Source: an uncultured Prevotella sp. (lineage in GTDB: Bacteria; Bacteroidota; Bacteroidia; Bacteroidales; Bacteroidaceae). From it: a DNA stretch of 64,000 bases. Both the position numbers and the translations under genes were made by a program. The notes under the pieces are model-generated. The model was given only the letters and a program-made list of their open reading frames with translations, had not been told where the DNA came from and made no database searches. Where the stretch lies: assembly GCA_905234265.1 (NCBI GenBank), contig CAJOHJ010000004.1, positions 297,893-361,892 of the forward strand. Reading direction: 5' to 3'. Below, in pieces: positions 55,784 through 64,000 of the stretch. How positions within the stretch are numbered: position 1 is the stretch's first letter; every line of letters begins with the position of its first letter.

Positions 55784-55955
55784 CAAGCTGAAAACTTTAG
55801 AGACTCTTTTAAGTTTTTCCGCAACAAGGAGGAAAATCTGCGCGATGCAGGAGAACACTGGCGCGAGAGACGATAGCCGCCGCGCATGGCAGGAGAAACC
55901 GGCGAAGAGCAGGAGAGAGACAGAAAAAGATTTAACAATAATATAACAAGAGGTT

Positions 55956-57116
55956 ATGAAAATGAAGAAGATGTTGATGCTTACGGCACTGACCGTGGCA
56001 TTGGTTTCGTGTGGCGGCGGTGGCGGCCGCCCGCAGTTTGGCGACAATGAATATCCTGTCGTAGCAGCAGGAGTCAGCAGTGCCGACATGCAGACAACTT
56101 ACCCGGCCACCATCAAGGGCGTGCAGGATGTGGAGATACGCCCGAAAGCCAGTGGCTTTATTACTCAGATTAATGTCAAGGAAGGCCAGACGGTGGGTGC
56201 CGGACAGGTACTCTTCGTGCTGGACAATGAAACCTATCAGGCCCAGGTGCGCCAGGCTCAGGCAGCTGTGAACACTGCTCAGCAGCAGGTGAACACTGCC
56301 AAGCTGACTTACGAGAACACCAAGCAGTTGCACGAGGCGCGCGTCATCGGCGACTACGAGCTGCAGACATCGCAGAACACCTACGAGGCCGCCCAGGCTC
56401 AGCTTGCGCAGGCTCAGGCAGCCCTGGCTTCCGCTAAGGAGGCGCTGAGCTTCTGCTATGTGAAGAGTCCGGCATCGGGCGTCGTGGGTACCATCCCCTT
56501 GAAGAAGGGCGCACTGGTGAGCGCTTCCAACGTGCTTACAACTGTCAGCAACATCTCGTCGATGGAAGTCTACTTCAGCGTCACAGAGAAGGCTGCCATG
56601 CAGCTTCAGCAGAGCGGACTGGCCTCGCTGCCTAACGTCAAGCTGCAGCTTGCCGACGGCTCCATCTACGGACATGAGGGCAAGGTGACGAAGATGAGCG
56701 GCATCATCGACGCCGCCACCGGCACCGTGCAGCTCATCGCCCTGTTCCAGAACCCGCAGCGGCTGCTGAAGAGCGGCGGCAGCGGCACCATCATCATTCC
56801 GCGCGTAGAGACTTCGGCAATCATCATCCCGCAGTCGTGCGTCATGGAGGTGCAGAACAAGAAGTTCGTCTACACCGTAGGCAAGGACAACAAGGTTAAG
56901 TACACCGAGATAACCGTTGACCCGCAGAACGACGGCAACAACTACATCGTCACCGGCGGACTGAATGCCGGCGACCGCTATGTCACCAACGGCATCACCA
57001 AGCTGAGCGACCAGATGGAGATAGTGCCTATCACCCCTGAGCGCTACCAGGAGAAGATCAACGAGCAGGCCAAGGCCATGACGGCCGGCGACATCGTGGG
57101 AGCGATGAAAAAATGA
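55956..57116 (+). CDS. RND efflux periplasmic adaptor (MFP) lipoprotein
   Basis: Lipobox ALVSCGGGG; VEIRPKASGFITQINVKEGQTVGAGQVLF; long coiled coil. Confidence 0.96.
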   Translation: MKMKKMLMLTALTVALVSCGGGGGRPQFGDNEYPVVAAGVSSADMQTTYPATIKGVQDVEIRPKASGFITQINVKEGQTVGAGQVLFVLDNETYQAQVRQAQAAVNTAQQQVNTAKLTYENTKQLHEARVIGDYELQTSQNTYEAAQAQLAQAQAALASAKEALSFCYVKSPASGVVGTIPLKKGALVSASNVLTTVSNISSMEVYFSVTEKAAMQLQQSGLASLPNVKLQLADGSIYGHEGKVTKMSGIIDAATGTVQLIALFQNPQRLLKSGGSGTIIIPRVETSAIIIPQSCVMEVQNKKFVYTVGKDNKVKYTEITVDPQNDGNNYIVTGGLNAGDRYVTNGITKLSDQMEIVPITPERYQEKINEQAKAMTAGDIVGAMKK

Positions 57117-57137
57117 GAAATGAGAAAATAGAAGACT

Positions 57138-60100
57138 ATGACTTTTACAACATTCATAAAACGCCCAGTGCTGTCGACGGTGATTTCAATACTCATCGTC
57201 ATCCTGGGCTTCATCGGACTGGTTTCGCTGCCTATCGAGCAGTACCCAGATATTGCACCGCCTACCGTCGTCGTGTGGACCAGCTATCCCGGCGCTGACG
57301 CCGAGACGGTGAAGAACTCCGTCATCGTGCCGCTCGAGGAGAGCATCAACGGTGTGGAGGGCATGGACTATATAACATCTACGGCATCGTCCGGCTCTGC
57401 CCAGCTGTCCATCCTTTTCCGTCAGGGCATGAACCCAGACATGTGTGCCGTCAACGTGCAGAACCGCGTGTCGCAGGCCCAGGCACTGCTGCCGGCCGAG
57501 GTGACGCAGATTGGTGTGACGGTCATGAAGCGCCAGACTTCGCAGGTGCTTATGTTCACGCTGACCAGTGACGGCCGCTACGACGACGAGTTCCTTACCA
57601 ACTACAACAACATCAACATCGTTCCGGCCATCAAGCGTATCCAGGGCGTGGGTGACGTGCAGTCGCCTGGCGTGAAGACATATTCTATGCGCATCTGGCT
57701 GAAGCCGGACATCATGAAGCAGTACAACCTGATGCCAAGCGACATCAGCGGCGTGCTGGCCGAGCAGAACATCGAGGCCGCACCAGGCACCTTCGGCGAG
57801 CAGTCGGACGTGCAGTACGAGTATGCCATGCGCTACACAGGCCGCCTGAAGACTCCCGAGGAGTTCGGCAACATCATCATCTCCAGCGATGCCAACGGCC
57901 AGACGCTGAAGCTGAAGGACGTGGCCAAGATAGAGCTTGGAGGCCTGCAGTACTCGGTGTCGATGAAGAACAACAACATCCCGTCGGTGATGGGCATGGT
58001 GCAGCAGATTGCAGGCTCCAACGCCAACGAGATTGCCAAGAACGTGAAGGCTGAGCTGGAGGAACAGCAGAAGCTGATGCCCCCGGGCATGTTCTACAAG
58101 ATTAACTACGACGTCACGGAGTTCCTCTACGCCAGTATCGAGGAGGTGGTCTTTACTCTTGTGTTCACCCTCATCCTGGTGTTCATCGTCATCTACATCT
58201 TCCTGCAGGACTGGCGCTCTACGCTCATCCCGCTGATTGCCGTGCCGGTGTCGCTGGTGGGTACGTTCTTCTTCCTCGAGATATTCGGATTCTCCATCAA
58301 CCTGCTGACACTGTCGGCCCTGCTGCTGGCCATTGCCATCGTGGTTGACGACGCCATCGTCGTCGTTGAGGCTGTGCATGCAAAGCTTGACCAAGGCTAC
58401 AAATCGGCACTGACGGCCTCCATCGACGCCATGAACGAGATTTCCGGCGCCATCATATCCATTACGCTGGTGATGGCATCGGTGTTCATCCCCGTGTCAT
58501 TCATCGGCGGCACCAGCGGTACGTTCTACCGCGAGTTCGGCGTTACGATGGCCGTCAGCATCTTCATTTCGGCCCTTAACGCCCTGACGCTGTCGCCAGC
58601 ACTCTGCGCCATCTTCCTGAAGCCACACGACAAGGAGGGACACGAGAAGAAGATGTCGATGATTGACCGTTTCCACGCTTCGTTCAACGTGGCATTCGGA
58701 AAGGTCACCGAGAAATATAAGAACAGCGTCGAGAAACTGGTGCGCAAGCCCATAGTGCTGATAGCTTCCGTGATTGTGGGCATCGTGGCCATGGTTCTCA
58801 CCATGTCGGTCACGAAGTCCGGACTGGTGCCTGACGAGGATACTGGCACTGTGTTCTGCACTGTCTCCATGCCGCCGGCAACGTCGGTGGCTCGCACACG
58901 CGAGATCATCAATCAGGTGGACAGCATCCTCGGTGCAGACCCCGCCATCCAGAGCCGTGAGCAGATTCAGGGCTATAACTTCATTGCCGGTGCAGGCTCC
59001 GACCAGGCTACGTTCATCATCAAGCTGAAGCCGTTTGCAGAGCGCCAGAAGGGATTCTTCTGGAAACTCAGCGGTCTCTGGCAGGGCGACGGCATCTACC
59101 GCTTCTTCCTTAATCCGTGGGAGTCTACTGGTGTGCTGGCTCAGATATATCTTAAGACTGCCCACATCAAGGACGCACAGATTCTTGCCTTTGCTCCGCC
59201 AATGATTCCAGGCTTCTCAGCCAACTCTGGTGTGTCACTGGTGATGCAGGACCGCACGGGCGGCGACCTCACCAAGTTCTTCAGCATCGTGAAGGACTAT
59301 TTGGCCGAGCTGAACAAGCGTCCCGAGATACAGACTGCGCAGACTTCTTACAATCCTAACTATCCGCAGTACATGATTTCTGTGGATGTGGCAAAATGTA
59401 AGCAGGCCGGCATCTCGCCTCGCGTGGTTCTCACCACTCTGCAGGGTTACTATGGTGGTCTGTATGCATCAAACTTCAACGCCTACGGCAAACTCTACCG
59501 TGTCATGGTGCAAGGCTCGCCCGAGACGCGCATGACCGAGGAGTCGCTTAATAATATATATGTACGCACGAGTGCAGGAATGTCGCCTGTCAAGGAGTTC
59601 TGCAATCTGACGCGTGTCTACGGTCCGTCAAACATCAACCGCTTCAACCTGTTCACCTCGATAAACGTCACGGCCACTGTGGCAGACGGCTATTCTACGG
59701 GTGAGGCCATCAATGCTGTGCAGGAGGTTGCTGCCGACGTGCTGCCCACGGGTTACTCCTACGACTATACAGGTCTGACACGTGAGGAGGCCAAGGCCAC
59801 CAACTCTACGGCCATCATCTTCGTGCTGTGCTTCCTGTTCATCTACCTCATCCTGTCGGCCCAGTACGAGTCGTACATCCTGCCGCTGGCTGTTGTGCTG
59901 TCCGTTCCGTTCGGTCTGGCAGGCTGCTTCCTGTTCACGATGATGTTCGGCCACTCCAATGACATCTACATGCAGATCTCGCTCATCATGCTGATAGGCC
60001 TGCTGGCAAAGAACGCCATCCTTATCGTGCAGTTCGCACTGGAGCGCCGCCAGACGGGTATGGCCATATCGTGGTCGGCAGTGCTTGGCGCAGCAGCACG

Positions 60101-60395
60101 TCTGCGTCCTATCTTGATGACATCGTTCGCAATGGTCATCGGTCTGCTGCCAATGATGTTCGCATCGGGCGTCGGCAAGAACGGTAACCAGACGCTGGGT
60201 GCAGCAGCCGTCGGCGGCATGCTCATAGGCACGCTGCTGCAGGTGCTGATAGTACCGGGACTGTTCGTCATTTTCCAGTCTCTGCAGGAGAGAATTTCGC
60301 CTATGAAGTTCGAAGGCGATGACGAGAACCCCGATGTTGCCACCGAGATAGCTCAGTACGCTCACCGTCCTGTTGACTATGAGTTAGAGAAATGA
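57138..60395 (+). CDS. RND (HAE1-type) efflux permease
   Basis: FIKRPVLSTVISILIVILGFI, AIVVDDAIVVVEAV, LLAKNAILIVQFALE; 1085 aa. Confidence 0.97.
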   Translation: MTFTTFIKRPVLSTVISILIVILGFIGLVSLPIEQYPDIAPPTVVVWTSYPGADAETVKNSVIVPLEESINGVEGMDYITSTASSGSAQLSILFRQGMNPDMCAVNVQNRVSQAQALLPAEVTQIGVTVMKRQTSQVLMFTLTSDGRYDDEFLTNYNNINIVPAIKRIQGVGDVQSPGVKTYSMRIWLKPDIMKQYNLMPSDISGVLAEQNIEAAPGTFGEQSDVQYEYAMRYTGRLKTPEEFGNIIISSDANGQTLKLKDVAKIELGGLQYSVSMKNNNIPSVMGMVQQIAGSNANEIAKNVKAELEEQQKLMPPGMFYKINYDVTEFLYASIEEVVFTLVFTLILVFIVIYIFLQDWRSTLIPLIAVPVSLVGTFFFLEIFGFSINLLTLSALLLAIAIVVDDAIVVVEAVHAKLDQGYKSALTASIDAMNEISGAIISITLVMASVFIPVSFIGGTSGTFYREFGVTMAVSIFISALNALTLSPALCAIFLKPHDKEGHEKKMSMIDRFHASFNVAFGKVTEKYKNSVEKLVRKPIVLIASVIVGIVAMVLTMSVTKSGLVPDEDTGTVFCTVSMPPATSVARTREIINQVDSILGADPAIQSREQIQGYNFIAGAGSDQATFIIKLKPFAERQKGFFWKLSGLWQGDGIYRFFLNPWESTGVLAQIYLKTAHIKDAQILAFAPPMIPGFSANSGVSLVMQDRTGGDLTKFFSIVKDYLAELNKRPEIQTAQTSYNPNYPQYMISVDVAKCKQAGISPRVVLTTLQGYYGGLYASNFNAYGKLYRVMVQGSPETRMTEESLNNIYVRTSAGMSPVKEFCNLTRVYGPSNINRFNLFTSINVTATVADGYSTGEAINAVQEVAADVLPTGYSYDYTGLTREEAKATNSTAIIFVLCFLFIYLILSAQYESYILPLAVVLSVPFGLAGCFLFTMMFGHSNDIYMQISLIMLIGLLAKNAILIVQFALERRQTGMAISWSAVLGAAARLRPILMTSFAMVIGLLPMMFASGVGKNGNQTLGAAAVGGMLIGTLLQVLIVPGLFVIFQSLQERISPMKFEGDDENPDVATEIAQYAHRPVDYELEK

Positions 60396-60567
60396 CTATA
60401 AATTATAGAAAAAGTTATAGACAATAGAAATCGGCAGACCACAGAGAGAATTCTCAAAGAGTAAACGATAAATGAATTATAGACGGCGGCATGCTCATCA
60501 ATTTCGGCTCTGAGCGTATTGAGATACGTCATCGGACGCGTCTCTACAAAGCAAAATCCTCTGTCAA

Positions 60568-60655
60568 AAGTCTATAGTCTACAGTCTATAGTCATAATTC
60601 TACAGTCTATAGTCAAATCCAACAGGCTACAGTCAAAAAATACAGTCGAAAACAC
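60568..60655 (+). repeat. Imperfect ~20-21-bp tandem repeats (ACAGTCTATAGTCA-type)
   Basis: ACAGTCTATAGTCA at 60581 and 60602 (21 bp apart); degenerate copies near 60622 and 60642. Confidence 0.75.
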
Positions 60656-60663
60656 TACAAGAT

Positions 60664-62055
60664 ATGAAGAAAATATTAACAATGTTATCCGCCGTCATGC
60701 TACTGTCAAGCTGCGGCCTGTATAACAAGTACGAACGCCCTGACGACGTGAAGACCGCCGGACTGGTGCGCGACACTCAGAGCGACCGCGACACGCTTGT
60801 CGTGCAGGACACGGCCAGCTTCGGCAACATGCCGTGGCGTGAAGTGTTCACCGACCCTCAGCTGCAGTCGCTCATCGAGCAGGGTCTGGAAAAGAATGCC
60901 AACATGCTCAATGCAGCCCTGAATGTCCAGATGTATGAGGCCATGCTGAAGGCTGCCAAGCTGGCGTTCCTGCCCAGTGTGGCCGTCGGCGGCCAGACGC
61001 CTATGGGTACCATCGCTACGACGCACGCCGACCCGTCGGTGACCACCAAGTCATACTCTCTGCCGGTGACTGCCTCCTGGACGGTCGACTTGTTCGGCAA
61101 TGTCCTGTCGCAGAAGCGCAGCACCCAGATGAAGCTGCTGGCCATGAAGGACTACCAGATGGCTGTCCGCGCGCAGCTCATCAGCGGCATTGCCAACAGC
61201 TACTATACGCTGCTCATGCTTGACCGCCAGCTGGAGATTGTCACACAGATGAGCCAGATGGCAAAGGAAACGTGGGACATGATGCAGCTGCAGTACGGCC
61301 TTGGCCGCGTGCGCTCCACCAGTGTGCAGAGCGCCCAGGCTGCATACATCAGTACTCAGACGCAGGCCAACGATTTCCGCCGCCAGATACGTGCTACGGA
61401 GAACGCTCTGTCACTGCTCGTCGGCGATGCAGGTCACCAGATCGGGCGTTCCACTCTCGAAACCCAGTCGCTGCCGCAGGAATTCAAGACCGGCGTTGGC
61501 GTAGCCCTGTTGCAGAACCGCCCCGACGTGCATAATGCAGAGATGACGCTGGCCTCCTGCTTCTACGACATCCAGACGGCCCGCTCGCAGTTCTATCCCA
61601 GCATCGCCATCGGCGCTTCGGCACAGTTCAGCAACATGAACGGAGCCATGAACCCCGGCAAGTGGATAACGTCGCTCTTCGGCTCGCTGACGGCTCCCAT
61701 CTTCATGCGTGGCGCACTGACGGCCAACCTTAAGGTCTCGAAGCTGCAGTATGAGCAGGCCTTCAACAACTGGCAGAACGCCATCCTGCAGGCTGGCAAC
61801 GAGGTCAGCAACGCCCTTGTCAACTACAATGCCTACGACGCCAACTCTCAGCTGGAAGCCCAGCGCATAGAGGTGCTCACCAAGACCGTTGACGACACGC
61901 AGGCTCTCTATAAGAGCAGTGGCAGCAGCTATCTGGAAGTGCTTACGGCCCAGACGCAGCTGCTGTCGGCCCAGCTGTCGAAAGTCACCGATGACTTCTA
62001 CAAGATGCAGGCCGTTGTAAGCCTTTACACAGCCCTCGGTGGCGGCGGAAAGTAA
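60664..62055 (+). CDS. TolC/NodT-family outer membrane efflux lipoprotein
   Basis: Lipobox MLLSSCGLYNKY; FTDPQLQSLIEQGLEKN, SWTVDLFGNV, LLQNRPDVHNAEMTL. Confidence 0.95.
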   Translation: MKKILTMLSAVMLLSSCGLYNKYERPDDVKTAGLVRDTQSDRDTLVVQDTASFGNMPWREVFTDPQLQSLIEQGLEKNANMLNAALNVQMYEAMLKAAKLAFLPSVAVGGQTPMGTIATTHADPSVTTKSYSLPVTASWTVDLFGNVLSQKRSTQMKLLAMKDYQMAVRAQLISGIANSYYTLLMLDRQLEIVTQMSQMAKETWDMMQLQYGLGRVRSTSVQSAQAAYISTQTQANDFRRQIRATENALSLLVGDAGHQIGRSTLETQSLPQEFKTGVGVALLQNRPDVHNAEMTLASCFYDIQTARSQFYPSIAIGASAQFSNMNGAMNPGKWITSLFGSLTAPIFMRGALTANLKVSKLQYEQAFNNWQNAILQAGNEVSNALVNYNAYDANSQLEAQRIEVLTKTVDDTQALYKSSGSSYLEVLTAQTQLLSAQLSKVTDDFYKMQAVVSLYTALGGGGK

Positions 62056-62088
62056 GTTTTGAAGCATTAAGAATTAAGCATTAAAGAT

Positions 62089-62862
62089 ATGAGTGACATC
62101 AGTCCCAAGGCCGAAATCAGCCCGAAGGCAAAAATCGGCAACAACTGCAAGATATTCCCCTTTGCATATATAGAAGACGACGTCGTGATAGGCGACAACT
62201 GCATCATCTTCCCCTTTACCAGCATCTGCAGCGGCACGCGCATGGGCAATGGCAACAAGGTCCATCAGGGCAGCGTCATAGGCGCACTGCCGCAGGACTT
62301 CGAGTTCCGTGGCGAGAAGACGGAGTGCATCGTCGGCGACGGCAACATCTTCCGTGAGAACGTAGTTGTCAACCGTGCCACCCACAGCGGCGGCCAGACG
62401 GTCATCGGCAACGACAATGTGCTGATGGAGGGCGCGCACATCTCGCACGACACCAAGGTGGGCAACCGCTGTGTGTTCGGCTACGGCACCAAGATTGCCG
62501 GCGACTGCGAGATAGAAGACGGCGTAATCTTCTCCTCGTCGGTCATCGAGAACGCCAAGACGCGCGTGGGCCGCGGCTCCATGATTCAGGCTGGCACCTC
62601 GTTCTCCAAGGACGTGCCTCCCTACATCGTCTGCTCGCGCCACGTGGAATACGGCGGCGTCAACTATCAGGTGGCACGCCAGCACGGCGTAGACGAGAAG
62701 ACGCTGAAGCACATTGCCAACGCCTACCGTCTGCTGTTCCACGGCAAGACATCGGTGTTCGACGCCGTCAACCAGATAGAGCAGCAGGTGCCGGACGGCC
62801 CGTTCATCCGCCACATCATCGAGTTCATCCGCGCCACCAGTATCGGCATCATCACCAAGTAA
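62089..62862 (+). CDS. lpxA: UDP-N-acetylglucosamine acyltransferase (LpxA-like)
   Basis: Hexapeptide repeats, HQGSVIGALPQDFEFRGEKTECIVGDGNIFREN, LMEGAHISHDTKVGN, VEYGGVNYQVARQHG. Confidence 0.88.
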   Translation: MSDISPKAEISPKAKIGNNCKIFPFAYIEDDVVIGDNCIIFPFTSICSGTRMGNGNKVHQGSVIGALPQDFEFRGEKTECIVGDGNIFRENVVVNRATHSGGQTVIGNDNVLMEGAHISHDTKVGNRCVFGYGTKIAGDCEIEDGVIFSSSVIENAKTRVGRGSMIQAGTSFSKDVPPYIVCSRHVEYGGVNYQVARQHGVDEKTLKHIANAYRLLFHGKTSVFDAVNQIEQQVPDGPFIRHIIEFIRATSIGIITK

Positions 62863-62897
62863 TTTTGACCTACGTCAAATAAAGTGGCGAAAGCGAT

Positions 62898-62936
62898 AAA
62901 TTCCGGCCCCGGCATGCTTGTCAGGGGCCGGAATTT
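62898..62936 (+). terminator. Strong hairpin after lpxA
   Basis: Perfect 13-bp stem AAATTCCGGCCCC-(13)-GGGGCCGGAATTT. Confidence 0.8.
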
Positions 62937-62947
62937 CCTTACCTTTG
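62918..62947 (+). promoter_or_regulatory. Promoter TTG-N19-TACCTTTG for the 31-aa ORF unit
   Basis: TTG 62918-62920, TACCTTTG 62940-62947; -33 lies in the loop of the lpxA hairpin. Confidence 0.7.
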
Positions 62948-63034
62948 CATCAGAGTTGCAGCCGTGACGGCTGTAAATTAGAAATACTAATGTCATCATT
63001 AGGTTAGTAGTTTTTAAGTTTTTAGGTAAAGATT

Positions 63035-63130
63035 ATGTTATTAGATTTTCAAACAACTGTAATGTTGGTGTGTATGGCAGTGGCCATGATACTAAGCGTG
63101 ATAACGCTGACACACACAACAGTTAGTTGA
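63035..63130 (+). CDS. 31-aa single-TM small protein
   Basis: MLLDFQTTVMLVCMAVAMILSVITLTHTTVS*; preceded by promoter and structured leader, followed by terminator. Confidence 0.65.
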   Translation: MLLDFQTTVMLVCMAVAMILSVITLTHTTVS

Positions 63131-63133
63131 AGG

Positions 63134-63175
63134 AAGTGCGCGGAGTGAGTGATTCATACCGCGCACTTTTCTTTT
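63134..63175 (+). terminator. Terminator after 31-aa ORF
   Basis: AAGTGCGCGG-(15)-CCGCGCACTT followed by T-rich run. Confidence 0.85.
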
Positions 63176-63290
63176 AAAGGGCGATTAATTAATTAACGTA
63201 ATAAAAACCTAAAAAATAAACAAAAAATGCATGTAATTGGGGAAATGTACTTAAATTTGCAGCCTAAAAGTGCAGAAACACAAGCGTAAC

Positions 63291-64000
63291 ATGAGATTAC
63301 TGACAACAATAAGCCTTATGGCCACGGCTTCGTTGGTGCTGCTTACATCGTGCCTTAACAGCAACGATGCAGAAGTGACGCTCTACGACGACGCCGTGAT
63401 AACAGCCTTCACGCTGGGGACTCTCACACAGACCGTCACCACAACGGAGAACGGCACCGCCACCACAACCAGCAAGCAGTTCAGCGGCAGCAACTATGCC
63501 TTCAGCATCGACCAGCTGAACCGCCGCATTTTCAATCAGGACTCCCTGCCGAAAGGCACCGACGTCAGCAACCTGCTGTGTACCATCACCACACGCAACA
63601 ACGGTTACGTGCTTCTGCGCGACACACTGACTACCGACCTGTATGTCTATTCATCATCGGCAGGCATCAACTTCAACCAGCCGCGCATCTTCGAAGTCTA
63701 TTCCACCGACAATACCACGCGCAGCATCTACGAGATTTCAGTGAACGTGCATCAGCAGGACGGCGACGAATTCCGCTGGCAGCTGGTCAGCACGTCGTGG
63801 ACAGAGCCTGCAACGGGCGCGCTGCCAGCAGGCATCAGCAAGCTGATAGGCAGTAGCACCAACGAACAGTATGGACTCGACGCCAGCGGCCGTCTCATGG
63901 TGCTTTACAAGGACAGCACCGAGTGGCGAGCAGATCCCTTTGACGAGGCTGCCGACATGCTGCCGGCAGAAGACATCTCCATAGTCAGCTATCCGATGGC
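63291..64000 (+). CDS. Lipoprotein, DUF6242-like (3' truncated by window, not in ORF track)
   Basis: Open frame to window end; MRLLTTISLMATASLVLLTSCLNSNDAEVTLYDDAVITAFTLGTLTQTV; lipobox LTSC. Confidence 0.65.
   Translation, partial: MRLLTTISLMATASLVLLTSCLNSNDAEVTLYDDAVITAFTLGTLTQTVTTTENGTATTTSKQFSGSNYAFSIDQLNRRIFNQDSLPKGTDVSNLLCTITTRNNGYVLLRDTLTTDLYVYSSSAGINFNQPRIFEVYSTDNTTRSIYEISVNVHQQDGDEFRWQLVSTSWTEPATGALPAGISKLIGSSTNEQYGLDASGRLMVLYKDSTEWRADPFDEAADMLPAEDISIVSYPM

Noticed and set aside
57186-58394. 402-aa minus-strand ORF opposite the RND permease
   Set aside because: His-rich shadow translation, no domain.
4285-59570. AT-rich TATATA islands inside GC-rich genes (e.g. 4287-4304, 9277-9294, 19408-19424, 46488-46500, 59550-59566)
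   Set aside because: They encode Leu/Ile/Tyr runs in membrane or core segments and look like codon context rather than separate elements; a codon-pair analysis would be needed.
1-64000. tRNA/rRNA genes, transposases, integrases, prophage genes
   Set aside because: None recognised on reading both strands; tRNAscan and Infernal would be needed to be certain.

Overview
The window is a chromosomal segment from a Bacteroidales-type genome, probably Prevotella or Prevotellaceae-like. This is inferred from gene content, TTG-N19-TAnnTTTG promoters, SusC/SusD, LruC and dockerin-like proteins. Bases 1-15738 carry a canonical dcw division/cell-wall cluster: mraZ end, rsmH, ftsL-like, ftsI, murE, mraY, murD, ftsW, murG, murC, ftsQ, ftsA, ftsZ, ending in a terminator. 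Downstream are housekeeping and accessory genes: an HhH protein, two tandem NSS transporters, a Dna2-like nuclease-helicase, an EnvC-like protein, DUF4292, TPR, dut, lpxH, a SufT-like protein, dockerin and choice-of-anchor secreted proteins, queC, VanZ, CYTH, prfB, an acyl-CoA ligase, an M20 peptidase, a divergent pair of LruC lipoproteins, dapB, lepB plus a catalytically degenerate lepB paralogue, wbqC, an orphan SusC/D lipoprotein locus, an RND efflux operon and lpxA. The most unusual signal is a dispersed 21-bp tandem repeat family (core GAGATAATTTCGTAACATGCA). It forms five arrays, one of them an in-frame insertion inside wbqC, and it is open in several frames. Three of the arrays carry an inverted-repeat head that appears to covary. 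At least five other, unrelated short tandem arrays in the window also have a period of about 21 bp. Other leads are a compact, apparently autonomous transcription unit for a 31-aa membrane peptide at 62918-63175, a G8 tract in a SusC signal peptide, and C-rich/G4-capable tracts in and around murE. No tRNA, rRNA, CRISPR or transposase was recognised. All calls come from reading the sequence; no searches were run.
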